Below, one piece after another: positions 55,101 to 62,290 of a stretch of DNA of 64,000 nt (its first letter is position 1; each line of letters begins with the position of its first letter). The DNA is from Rhodeus uyekii. Lineage: Eukaryota > Chordata > Actinopteri > Cypriniformes > Acheilognathidae. The notes beneath the pieces are model-generated. The model did not search any database and was not told the DNA's origin. It saw only the letters and a program-made list of their open reading frames with translations. The DNA is taken from NCBI GenBank assembly GCA_037043235.1, contig JAWRVZ010000003.1, forward strand, positions 9,475,501-9,539,500, read 5' to 3'. The position numbers and the translations under genes are program-made.

Positions 55101-57845
55101 TTGGAGAAGGCTGACTCTGAAGACAAACACTCACAAGAAAAATCTTCTGACGATGAGCCTGAGGATAACAAAAGCAATTTTGAGGAAGGAACCTTGCCAT
55201 GCAGAATTGAGTGTGAAAAATCTTCAGCTTCTGAAAAATTAAGCACAGTGTCTTTACCAGAGCAACATACTGATGTAAAACCCTCAACCACAACATTACA
55301 TTCATTTGATCAACACACCACAGATGGACCAACAGAATTGACATGTTCTCAAAAGGTGCCAGTCACAGCTTGTGGGACTCTCAGTACTCGCACACTAAGT
55401 GACCAATGTATGAAGCAAGAAGATGCAGACAGGTCTGAGGAAATTACAGACTTGGCTGAGAAAGTGCAGAAGAGGGTTGAAATTAAAGAAGAAAACGTGA
55501 GCAAGATGGAATATGAAGAGGATTGTAAGACAGATGAGAAAGAAGTAAAACATAAAGCAATGGAGAAAGAACAGATAGAACCTGAAAAGGAGATTGAAGT
55601 GAGGTCAGAAAAGATGGGAGGGATCTCCCATCTTTCACAAAAGAGTGAAAGTGAAGGGGAAAATGAAGAGTCCAAAGGAAATAAGAATGAAATGTTTATA
55701 GAAAAAGAGAATAAAGAGCAAACAGTAGAAAAGATGATGGAAAAATACAGCAAAAAAGCAAGTACAGTTGAGTCTAGCCAGCATAGTACCCTTGCATGCA
55801 CAATGCAAGATGTTGTATGTCTAAAGGCTCCACCTGGCTATGGGGAAGAGGTTTATGAAGGTATAGAGGAGGAAGAGGGGGGTGAAGAGGAGAAAGTGTA
55901 TGATTCAAAAGAATGTCCACCAACTCCACCATCAGGAGCACAGGCTTGTTATACTGAGGGCTCCAAGAAGTCAGATGAAGGAGTCACTCGACCCTCTGAT
56001 CTCGGTATGGAGGCCACATCCTCCCATTCACCTTCGCTTTTCAAACACCGTAAAGGAGATATCTCACCATCCTTTATTAATCCAAGCCCACAGGAACTAT
56101 CAAGTGAGGAGGGAGAGGAAGATGCCAGCAGCGATCACTCAAAAGATGACGAGCGTGAGCAGCATTCTGTCAAAAGGAGATCCCACAAGCAGCAGCATTG
56201 TCATCCACACAGTCGACATGAGGATGGCAAGGAGGTGTCGCAAAGCATCCCAAGCAGTACGGCGACAGGGCACGGCATTATGCTAGCAGGGGAGGAAACT
56301 CCTCCTACTTCTTTGAGTGAGTCACTTCCATCTCAATCTGACTCAGATGTTCCTCCAGAGACGGAAGAATGTCCATCAATTACAGCAGAAGGAAACCTTG
56401 ACTCTGATGAAGATGCAGAACATCTACCAGTGGACAAAATGTCTGCAGCTGGAAGCAGCAGTGGTAGCCATCATTCCTCCTCCCCGAGGAGTCACGATCC
56501 CCCTCCCATCCCCGTGAAAGACCCTCTTCCTCACTCACCACACCCTGATGTGTGCATGGTGGACCCAGAGGCCCTTCTTAATGGCCAGACCCACACAGAA
56601 CGACCAGTGAAGAAAGACCTTAAAACAAATAGAGGTTTGAGGAAGACACTAGGAAAATCTGCATCGCCATCACGTAAGGGAGATGCAAAAGGCAGGAGAT
56701 CTACTACCCCAGTGAAGCAGACATCCAAAGACTCCTCACCTCATACTCTTAAAAGAAAAGATTCAGAGAAGACTTTTCGCTTGTCCAAAATGTCAGAGAC
56801 ACACGGATCCAGGGGAGACATCTACAACCCAGGAAGAGGATTGGTCAATGGCGTTAAGAGTAATGCAGGTACAAATATCAAGATGCATGATACATCATTA
56901 CCATATAGTAAATAATTTTGGTCGTAATTGAATTTTTAGTCAGCATCAATATTAGCCAGACCATTATCTCAACTGCATAGCAATGGTCCTGCAATAGACC
57001 ACACATGCAAATAACCAATGTTATTTCCTTTTAGGCTCCAACCTGAAATCCAGCGCTGGGTCTCCACCTGGATCACCCATCTATGTTGACCTAGCTTACA
57101 TTCCCAACCACTGTAGTGCTAAAAATGTTGATCAAGAGTTCTTCAAGCGAGTGCGAGCAGCATACTATGTCGTCAGTGGAAATGATACAGGCAGTGGTGA
57201 ACCCAGCCGTGCAGTTCTAGATGCACTCCTAGAAGGCAAAGCACAATGGGGCACTAATCTCCAGGTACTATTTGACTTTACGCTGGCATTACGCTAGTTT
57301 GTGTGTCTGTTGTAGTAATACTCTAAAACAGGGGTTATCAAACTGGGATCTGGGGGCACAATTTATGTATTGTTAGAGAGTAGGCAACTACTTTAGATTT
57401 TAATTTTTTAATTTATTGTTTTAGGGCTGTCAAAGTTAAAGTTCACTCAGAATATTAATTAAACATGTTTAATGTAATGATTTCAGGTTTTTATTTTTAT
57501 TTATATATGTATTATTATTCTAGATTTTTTCAAGATCCTATTTACTCTACAAATTTTTAATAAAAAACATCAATTTATATTATTGGAGAAGATTTCACTC
57601 AAAATGTTTGAAAACCCCTGTCCTAAGGTCTTACTTGCAAGCACCATCTTTATAGCTAATCTGACAATTACAATCTTCTTCTCATTTAGGTAACCTTAAT
57701 CCCTACACATGACACAGAGGTAACTCGGGACTGGTATCAGCAGACCCATGAAAAACAGCAGGACCTGAATATAATGGTTTTGGCCAGCAGCAGCACAGTG
57801 GTCATGCAAGATGAATCTTTTCCTGCCTGCAAAATAGAATTTTGA
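18816..57845 (+). CDS. map1a: Microtubule-associated protein 1A precursor (heavy chain + LC2), 7 coding exons
   Basis: Exons 18816-19068, 21331-21432, 46214-46296, 46451-46588, 46674-56868, 57035-57264 and 57690-57845 splice in frame to about 3,718 residues. MAP1 proteins bind and stabilise microtubules in neurons; the precursor is cut into a heavy chain and a C-terminal light chain (LC2 for MAP1A) that reassociate. Seen here: the N-terminal MAP1 domain (FPGGRGDSALFAVNGFNI, THIGADNLPG; about residues 240-560), basic KKE/KEK microtubule-binding repeats (about 600-690), a glutamate-rich block (about 835-950), long low-complexity arms, the ETEECPSITAEGNLDSDED motif (about 3420-3440) and the conserved C terminus ending in ACKIEF. 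Wording such as IQDETIPGYSETEQTISDEE, HVSSATSIT, SVAEDQSVAS, CISPDDSTVKMASP and the final EF matches MAP1A; MAP1B differs there, ends in EL and has tyrosine-rich repeats absent here. It is longer than human MAP1A (2,803 in the short form). Teleosts have two map1a copies (aa, ab); which one this is cannot be told. Confidence 0.96.
19069..21330 (+). other. map1a: map1a intron 1
   Basis: A 2.26-kb GT-AG intron in phase 1. No clear mobile element was identified; the CpG-bearing stretch at 19200-19560, with sequence like MIWAFLDEIDEAA, hints at a small Harbinger-type remnant but is not firm. Confidence 0.7.
21331..21432 (+). CDS. map1a: map1a exon 2
   Basis: 102 bases between acceptor acctgcAG and donor agagGTCAGT, phases 1 and 1. 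It encodes GIRSWDINVSECDLDQQL, then LFITRHSAQFSAEVRG, the second conserved segment of the MAP1 N terminus. Confidence 0.93.
22240..22575. repeat. Probable dispersed DNA-transposon repeat
   Basis: The text gcatactatccatgctaaat with a later agtatgtactaaagc stretch resembles a widespread zebrafish/carp non-autonomous element. Recognition is from memory and ends were not defined. Confidence 0.3.
23277..23778. mobile_element. TA-flanked Tc1/mariner-type MITE with nested insertion
   Basis: Terminal repeats ccgtattttcccgcatataa at the left and, inverted, ttatatgcgggaaaatag at the right are each followed by the dinucleotide TA, as for Tc1/mariner-type insertion. The interior from about 23372 begins with acagtggtacctcgagatac, a second terminal repeat type, so another element sits inside. 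No transposase is present. A relative begins at 5736. Confidence 0.7.
24835..25060 (+). repeat. Dispersed repeat (ggatcatgtgactgaag family), copy 1
   Basis: It shares its core with 32915-33085: a gatcatgtgac-type word, then ataaattacattt, then a tail on the pattern tttttaatcaa. I recognise the pattern as an abundant cyprinid repeat, but its class was not determined. Confidence 0.55.
25385..25589. mobile_element. Left part of a cyprinid MITE interrupted by a hAT element
   Basis: The sequence cacagacaggggttagatta to cattttagtctagag matches a known carp/zebrafish MITE. It continues directly after the hAT element at 26719 (gtctagga), which shows the order of insertion. Confidence 0.55.
25590..26718. 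mobile_element. Non-autonomous hAT element, 1.13 kb
   Basis: Perfect 14-bp terminal inverted repeats (CAGGGGTCTCAAAC at 25590-25603; its complement at 26705-26718) are flanked by 8-base duplications gtctagag and gtctagga (6 of 8 identical), the hAT signature. Subterminal gcggcccgc-rich sequence is typical of such elements. The interior (about 26270-26530) holds a diverged tandem repeat of tcataataatgacttagtat units. No transposase frame is present. Confidence 0.85.
28079..29450 (-). mobile_element. Tc1/mariner-superfamily (IS630-like) transposon relic
   Basis: The left end has ttaagggaacactta, the terminal word of a common fish element whose ends read gggaacactt. The interior carries a minus-strand transposase pseudogene. 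The right end past 29400 is degraded. Confidence 0.75.
28296..29245 (-). pseudogene. Tc1/mariner-type transposase pseudogene
   Basis: On the minus strand the DDE motifs are readable: VHDNTQPHMA at about 28549-28577 (second catalytic Asp) and FPDLDPIENLWDL at about 28456-28490 (third catalytic acidic region). Upstream come WWWVSN and ILRAIVRPYATS-like strings. Stops interrupt the frame (for example in GIYLEG-stop, about 28700), and frameshifts are needed between segments, so it cannot make an active enzyme. Intact members encode about 340 residues that cut and paste DNA at TA sites. Confidence 0.8.
29803..30993. mobile_element. TA-flanked DNA transposon with long internal palindrome, 1.19 kb
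   Basis: Ends ccgtatttttcgccatataa gacgc and gcgtcttatgctgcaaaaaa tacgg are inverted copies, each bordered by TA (29801-29802 and 30994-30995). Inside, about 60-base arms at about 30167-30230 and 30376-30440 form an inverted repeat. A direct repeat (gactccccctggtaaaccca) flanks the second arm. The right third is CpG-rich. No transposase was recognised, so it is non-autonomous. Confidence 0.78.
31500..31737 (-). mobile_element. Possible LTR fragment
   Basis: On the minus strand it runs from TGTTACGCTCTAGTTCTG to CATTACA, with a TATA-like tatttaaacac. It directly adjoins a proline/serine-rich region at 31740-32270, the same arrangement as the LTR element at 39650-41093. No target duplication was found. 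Confidence 0.4.
31738..32270 (-). mobile_element. Internal region of an LTR retrotransposon (proline/serine-rich), relic
   Basis: The minus strand has long open frames of biased Pro/Ser/Leu composition in all three phases (133, 171 and 95 codons), a sign of a GC-skewed retroelement segment and not of a host gene. No reverse transcriptase, protease or integrase motif is present. Confidence 0.5.
32276..32330 (+). mobile_element. hAT-type terminus remnant
   Basis: The string ctgtggttctcaaatagtgg and the following gcgccccccctgggg resemble the CAGTGGTTCTCAA end of hAT elements. A partner end was not found. Confidence 0.35.
32650..32905 (-). mobile_element. Fragment of the ataacccgc transposon family, inverted
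   Basis: It contains gggtgcgggttatac and, at about 32795-32899, an inverted copy of about 110 bases of the element at 5736-6215 (gttcttgcgagggttgttgt to gcaagaagacgtgattgg). Divergence is moderate, with a small deletion between the two. Confidence 0.65.
32915..33085 (+). repeat. Dispersed repeat (ggatcatgtgactgaag family), copy 2
   Basis: Same family and orientation as 24835-25060: gggtcatgtgacactgaaga, gataaattacatttc and the tail tttgatcaaataaatgcagc. The tail is better preserved here. Confidence 0.6.
33938..34100 (+). mobile_element. Pogo/Tigger-like terminus
   Basis: The sequence cagtaatacctcggtttacg agtg is a typical end of pogo/Tigger-type elements of the Tc1/mariner group. The other end was not found. 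A 228-codon open frame (33790-34476) spans this junction and is therefore not a gene. Confidence 0.4.
35110..35565 (+). promoter_or_regulatory. map1a: CpG-rich island in intron 2; candidate internal map1a promoter/exon
   Basis: This 0.45-kb island stands out from AT-rich surroundings by many CpGs (tcgcgagacacacgacgcgc, ctgaggcggcgtcc), a CRE-like tgacgtct at 35539-35546, and plausible splice donors (cgGTATGT at 35378, ccGTAAAG at 35353). Human MAP1A has a short form starting at the residue equivalent to M244 here, which needs a promoter downstream of exon 1. A transcript from this island spliced to exon 3 would have ATG 46827 as its first in-frame start. The location and composition are seen; promoter activity is inference. 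Confidence 0.4.
39060..39310 (+). repeat. Abundant cyprinid repeat (gggatagttcacccc type)
   Basis: The words aagggatagttcaccccaaa and tttcatgttgttccataatc are the hallmark of a very common zebrafish/carp interspersed repeat. The call is from memory; ends and class were not resolved. Confidence 0.65.
39640..40776 (+). mobile_element. Internal 3' part of an LTR retrotransposon
   Basis: This precedes a clear LTR. The frame reads pieces such as DWKEAVIGYLESGYTCC and then Pro/Ser-rich text in several frames, like the gag-to-LTR spacer of fish Gypsy-type elements. Frames are interrupted and no polymerase motif is present. The 5' half of the element is missing. Confidence 0.55.
40777..41093 (+). 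mobile_element. LTR (3') of a partial retrotransposon
   Basis: 317 bp starting TGTCAGGGATATTTAG and ending CTTCTTGACA, so TGTCA...TGACA ends. It holds a TATA box (gtatataag, about 40944), a region rich in T and a late ATTAAAG signal (about 41033). It is not related in sequence to the LTRs at 5190 and 6781. Confidence 0.78.
42324..42470 (-). repeat. tRNA-derived SINE copy, minus strand
   Basis: Third copy of the SINE at 10-141. The tail (catttggcagatgctttt then atccaaagcgattta) is at the left and the tRNA-like head (gggatcgaacccatgac B box; gagctacagga end) at the right. This is the best preserved B box of the three. Confidence 0.85.
46214..46296 (+). CDS. map1a: map1a exon 3
   Basis: 83 bases after acceptor cttccAG and before donor gagGTAAGT; phase 1 to 0. 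It encodes QRTLHHKSDVLETVVLVN and PSEDTVICE, matching the LHHRSDVLETVVLINPS segment of the MAP1 N terminus. It also contains an out-of-frame ATG with a short frame (7 codons) that would act as an upstream ORF in any transcript starting after exon 2. Confidence 0.93.
46451..46588 (+). CDS. map1a: map1a exon 4
   Basis: 46 codons between acceptor gtcctAG and donor ggaGTAAGT, phase 0 at both ends. It encodes HKLLVLSGQSSDQGDLVLQTG, a conserved part of long MAP1 proteins. It has no ATG in frame. Confidence 0.92.
46674..56868 (+). CDS. map1a: map1a exon 5 (giant exon, most of the heavy chain)
   Basis: A single uninterrupted 10,195-base exon, as in all MAP1 genes, from acceptor catgtAG to donor gcagGTACAA (phase 0 to 1). 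It encodes residues 193-3591: the conserved MAP1 domain, KKE-rich microtubule-binding region, acidic block, repeats of the SEKxDxSSKxEQ type (genomic about 50850-52450), a serine-rich tract, and the SPSFINPSPQELSSEE and ETEECPSITAEG motifs near the heavy/light chain boundary. The open frame continues 47 bases past the donor to a TAA, which would be used only if intron 5 were retained. Confidence 0.96.
46827..46829 (+). other. map1a: Probable start codon of the short MAP1A isoform
   Basis: This ATG (aagATGg, A at -3, G at +4) begins MEGVTEFTEYISETVDVPSP. The human short MAP1A form starts at the equivalent methionine. From exon 3 through exon 5 there is no earlier in-frame ATG, so a transcript lacking exons 1-2 would start here and give about 3,475 residues. 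Confidence 0.6.
57035..57264 (+). CDS. map1a: map1a exon 6 (LC2 domain)
   Basis: 230 bases after acceptor ctttTAG and before donor ccagGTACTA, phase 1 to 0. It encodes IYVDLAYIPNHCSAKNVD, YYVVSGND and EPSRAVLDALLEGKAQWG, the strongly conserved light-chain segment. AYIPNHC with Ala fits MAP1A. Confidence 0.96.
57329..57619. mobile_element. hAT-type MITE in map1a intron 6
   Basis: Imperfect 15-bp inverted ends caggggttatcaaac (57329-57343) and gtttgaaaacccctg (57605-57619) enclose 291 bp. The flanking 8-mers ctctaaaa and tcctaagg are only half identical, so the target duplication has decayed. It lies in the 425-bp intron between the two LC2 exons and probably makes up most of it. Confidence 0.65.
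57690..57845 (+). CDS. map1a: map1a exon 7 (C terminus of LC2)
   Basis: Starts after acceptor catttAG. 51 codons and TGA encode VTLIPTHDTEVTRDWYQQTH and VVMQDESFPACKIEF. TEVTRDWYQQTH and the terminal Phe agree with MAP1A. Confidence 0.97.
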   Translation, partial: VTLIPTHDTEVTRDWYQQTHEKQQDLNIMVLASSSTVVMQDESFPACKIEF

Positions 57846-59139
57846 ATTGTTTTTCTTTGTAAAGCTTGCCATTCATTCCTCATTTGTTTCTAATCTTTTA
57901 GGTTTAGATGAGTTACTCAACCCATAGCCTTCCATCTGCTAATATTTATAGTTTATATTCTAATCCTCAAAAATGCAACAAAATCCTAGTGCTGTCAAAG
58001 GACTTTATTGCAAGCTTTGGTCCTGAATCTATTGTACGTTTTTGATTGCTTCTGCGAGGCTTTGGCAGAAACCTGAATGTTCACTAGCTAGCTGCTATGA
58101 AATAGTAATATAATGTTCAACGTCGGCTGAAGTTGCATTGCAAATTGAGTTTGCTTATATTCTTTAACATAACTTAAAGAGACCAAGAGTTTGTCCTGCC
58201 TATAATTCGAATTCGAAGCACAAAAATTGCCCTCTGTAAATTGGTAAATGCATCATCTGATTCATGTTCTGCATCCTTTATCATCAATCTTAGCACACAT
58301 ACCACATATAGACATAGTTGCCTGGGAAAAAATACTCTGAACATCAGGTCACAAGGCCTTCGAGCAAATAACAGACTCAAAACAGTTTTACTATTACAAT
58401 GAGTAAACAGTCTCCCCATGAGATCACATACCAGCATATAGAGTAAAGAAACAAATAACTACTCTAAATTGCTAATCCAAAGAAGATTTGTGCCAAATCT
58501 CAATTCTTTCAAATGGCAATTAAAAACAACAACCATAATCCAAGATTGATGTCCTTTAGTTGACAAAAACTGGATCATTCTTTATCCAAACAAGCAATCC
58601 AATAGTTTTCTCAATAATGTGATAGTTGTGAAGACAGTACATGTATACAGTACATGCTTTTAAGAATAAGGCAAAGTAGATGGCATCTTTACAAACTACC
58701 AACTCACTGATATGATATTTTTCGTTGAATAGGCTCTGATATGAAAATGTGGCTGGTTATAGTTGGGGTGAAAGGTTATAGAAAGAATAACAGTGTTTAG
58801 TATTGCAGTTACCTTCCTAAAGCATGATGCTCTCAGACTATAAACTTCAAGTGTTTCAGGGGGTCCACTTCTTTTCAAAAATTGACAGCTTGCATCCCAT
58901 CTGTCCATTATTTGAGTAGATGGCCATTAGAGAATTCGGTTAGATGGAAATGTTATTTTATTGCCTTTTACATGATGTTCTGTTGCTTATAATAATTTGA
59001 GATAAAATCATCAAAGTATGATTGAAATTGAACTCCGGCCACATTAGGATCAACTTAATTAATTTGTTTTATATTTTAATTGTGGAGGACTTGTGACATG
59101 CTGAATGTTTTGTTTGTGTAATGCTGATATCCTTGATGA

Positions 59140-59165
59140 CCCCCCCCCCCCCCCCCCCCCCCCCC
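59140..59165. repeat. Poly-C run, 26 bases
   Basis: An uninterrupted run of C in the probable 3' UTR. A similar 22-base run is at 8490-8511. Such tracts may form i-motif/G-quadruplex structures and are often miscounted in assemblies. Confidence 0.95.
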
Positions 59166-59760
59166 ATTCTGAGATTCCCTTACCCACAAGCACTTTAGGT
59201 TTAACTGGTTTAAAAGGAAACTGGTGGTGGAAATTACACTATATCAAAATGTAGCAGTAGAGACATTTGCAATAGAGAGACCGAAAAATAGAATACATGT
59301 TATGGTTGTTTTGAGAGCAGACAGTGAGGGTTATCCTCGTGTGCCTTTTGCGTGTGGTTTGACAAAGAAAATGCTGAGTCATTACATAGACGTATTGCTT
59401 TATATGTATACATAAAACACAATTATACGTCAATTAATAAACATTTATTTTGGATTATCTGGAATTAGAAATTCTTTAGCCTTACTTCAAGTTTACGCTA
59501 ATATAGTTGATACAGTTTTAATTTAATAGAGTTAGAGAATTATAAAAGCAGCAGGTATTTATAATGATGACATTGTCACACCAAGTACGATTGCACTTTT
59601 CTAAAATCAGTTTGGTAGATAGGCATCATGTAAATAATTAATAAGCATTAATTTATTTGAAATAGCAAAACTAAAAAAAATAATTAAAATGACTGATTGT
59701 CAGATACATTTGTTTTTTTGTCCGACAGTGTGGACAGGAGCTATTGTAGCTATTATTACC

Positions 59761-60544
59761 TAAGCTGGTTTTCCACCGTCGGGCCGGACAGTTCTAAGAA
59801 CGATAAGCAACACTTCCAGTTCTATTTCCACTTGAGCTTGGTTCGGCATGGCACATTCTTGGCCCGAAATTCTCAGTTACAGTAATCCCTCGCCACTTCA
59901 CAGTTCAAGTTTCGTGGCCTCAGTGCATCGCGGATTTTTCAAAAATATTTATCGAAAAATTAAAATAAAAAAATACTGTTATATTATTATATCACCATTA
60001 CAGCCGTATTGCGGAAAGCAGCGTTATTTTATAGAAACGGTTTCCCAGGATACCAGACAAAGAGAGAAACGCTCTCAGAGACTTTGTACACACCCACGGC
60101 ACTCAGACAAGGCACGTGATTGGTTCCCGGCGCGAGATCGACGAATGAGAGCACGAGTGATCGTGAGAACACGATCCTACTTTGCAGATTAATCGCAATA
60201 AATGAGGGATCACCTTAGTTGGTGCTGGTAGAATGCGTACTCAGGATTGGTCACTTATCTGTTTCCAGTTTCTCTGTTGCTGGCCAAGTGCTCTATTTGA
60301 GCGAAGATAATGCAAAATAATAATGAAATTAAAATATCTGATCATCCTCCATAAAACGGTCACTATTTACACCTCATACCATCTGTAAACCCTTGCAACG
60401 ACTAACATATTTGTATTACATTCCAAAGAGCAATACCGTTATCAGTGGAGAATGAAACCATATCCGTACTGCCTGGGCTTGAGTGGCACAGTATGGACCG
60501 GTTAAGCAAAGACAAAGGTTTGGCCCGATGGTGGAAAAGACTTA
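59761..60544. mobile_element. DNA transposon with gggccgac-type TIRs, interrupted by a second element
   Basis: Left end taagctggttttccaccgtc gggcc (59761-59785) is mirrored at 60522-60544 by ggcccgatggtggaaaagac tta. A Tc1/mariner-type element (about 59877-60219) is nested within, so the outer copy is the older insertion. No transposase frame is visible. Superfamily is unsure (Harbinger or hAT). Confidence 0.65.
59877..60219. mobile_element. Nested Tc1/mariner-type (pogo/Tigger-like) MITE
   Basis: It begins ta-cagtaatccctcgccactt and ends with a weaker inverted counterpart, aatgagggatcacctta. The TA borders and the cagtaatccctcg end are typical of pogo/Tigger relatives. It contains AATAAA at 60197, which could act as a polyadenylation signal within the host transcript. 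Confidence 0.55.
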
Positions 60545-62290
60545 GACTATATAAAAGTGTAGGAATGTAAGTTACTGAAAACCAAGCTAGTATTAATAAA
60601 TTAATTGCCGTTTTTAACGGAGCCTATCTCTTTTAATGGTAGTGAAATATTAATTCAACCTAAGTTACAAAATTACAAAAAAAGGCAGGAAAAACATATT
60701 AGCAGTCTGTCATTGGCTTATGCATTTGGAACTGAAACTGTCCTACATCTTCAATTACATTGTGAGCAGTTTCTTCAATTGCAAAACATCAATGCCTCAT
60801 TGGTAAATGCACAATTGTTTAGTCCTTGAAGTAGCCTTTTTTCAAGGCAGCAGTGCCATCATCTATCCTTTTTTAAAACGAGCTCTGAAACACTGCATCC
60901 CTAAGTAAATTTACAGCGGGTGGATCTGTTTTATCATTCTTTTGTCTTATCTTTTTTTTCAATGTAAAAGTCAGTACTTAGCATTGCAGTAGACTTCATA
61001 TTATGTTATGCTAAGTCCACTCAGAGAAGTTCTTTAAGATGGTCAAAGTGACAGGGTCTTTGTGTACTTTTACTTACTGAGAACGCACAGGTTTCCAGTG
61101 ATGGTCAAAGAATTAACCTCTAGGGTCTCAAAAAGACAGCAGCCTTGAAGATTAAACTAGTTTACTGGTTAAATACATACAGTCTTATACCCAATACACA
61201 AATGATTCCTACATTGAGACCAAAACCTTTTGTTTATTTTTTTTTGCTAGAAGGATTATGTTAAAGTAGGCTGAATCTGTACTGTACATCCTATGATCTG
61301 GATATATTTTCATATTTAAAAACATGTTTATTTCAAAAACCTGGCCTTAGTAACAAGTACTATATGGTCTTGTTGATTAGCTGTGATTTCTTTACACAAA
61401 AATAGTTTTGTGTTAAAGACGAATGCACTAACTTTAAATAATATTTTTGAATGTAAAAGTTGCTTTGCTGGATGCTGCTTGAATATAACAAAGAACTAGC
61501 AAAAATATGCACATGGAACAGTGAACCTCAGAAAATGGGTCACCGAAAGAACGGTGGTTAGAACAGTGAGTGACTCACGACAAAATATTACAAATACAGA
61601 ACTCTCTTAAAAATAAGATTCAACAACTTTGGTTTGTAGAGGGCTACCAACCACACACTGAGAACCCAATACACTACAGACGTGAGGTTTCCTCCTTTAC
61701 AACGACTTGAAATGCCAAAATGGAGATCAAAACAAATGGCGTAACCTGTACATATAAATCAAAATAACTGACGCAATCATTTATGTGAAACGCTTTCTTT
61801 TCGGGAAGTTCTATGGTTATTGTAATTCTAATTTCATAAAGGTAAAAAAAGACTGCAAAGTTAAAGTACCTCTACGAATCTCCATTAGTTCGTTTTCTTT
61901 CCACATCAAATACATCATCATTTGAGTATATGTCATGCATACGTATCCATCTTTGCATGTGACCTTATTAGTTATACTCCTGAATGTAATCGTTTAATGA
62001 TCAGAATTAAAACAAAACTATTTTAAGAAGATATATTTGAAGCTAACTGTCTTTATGGTACTGAAATATGCATATATTATTGGGCTTGGCTTCTGTTTAC
62101 CCTAAGATGTTGTCGAGAAGATGCTGTGATATTTCCTCGTTCTTTGGCGCTGTATTAATCTTAGTTCTCTTCTTCTTTAGTGCAATATTCAACATTCTGT
62201 CTTTAAAAGCTCAATGCAAAAGTAGATTTCTGCTGATTTGCTGTAAAGGGAACCATCCTGGTGATCATCAATAAAAAACATAACTATTTG

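Larger units (their letters stand above)
57846..62290 (+). other. map1a: Probable long map1a 3' UTR and flank
   Basis: No coding exon follows the stop. Candidate polyadenylation signals are AATAAA at 59436-59441, 60197 (inside a transposon) and 62270-62275; the last is followed by a GT-rich stretch near 62302. Long 3' UTRs are usual for MAP1 genes. The region also holds a poly-C run and nested transposons, so the real end could be earlier. Open frames at 58174-58437 and 60605-60829 show no motifs. Confidence 0.45.

Noticed and set aside
47813..55801. Long minus-strand frames (133-181 codons) opposite map1a exon 5
   Set aside because: Shadows of the Glu/Lys/Ser-rich coding strand; serine- and phenylalanine-rich with no motifs of their own.
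56869..56915. Continuation of the exon 5 frame to the TAA at 56915 as the true C terminus
   Set aside because: A GTACAA donor at 56869 joins in phase to exon 6, which encodes the conserved LC2 end; the extra 15 codons have no MAP1 counterpart.
46674..57845. Large gene called as map1b because cart is beside it, as CARTPT-MAP1B in mammals
   Set aside because: Internal motifs (HVSSATSIT, SVAEDQSVAS, CISPDDSTVKMASP), TEVTRDWYQQTH and the terminal Phe fit MAP1A. The tyrosine-rich repeats of MAP1B are absent.
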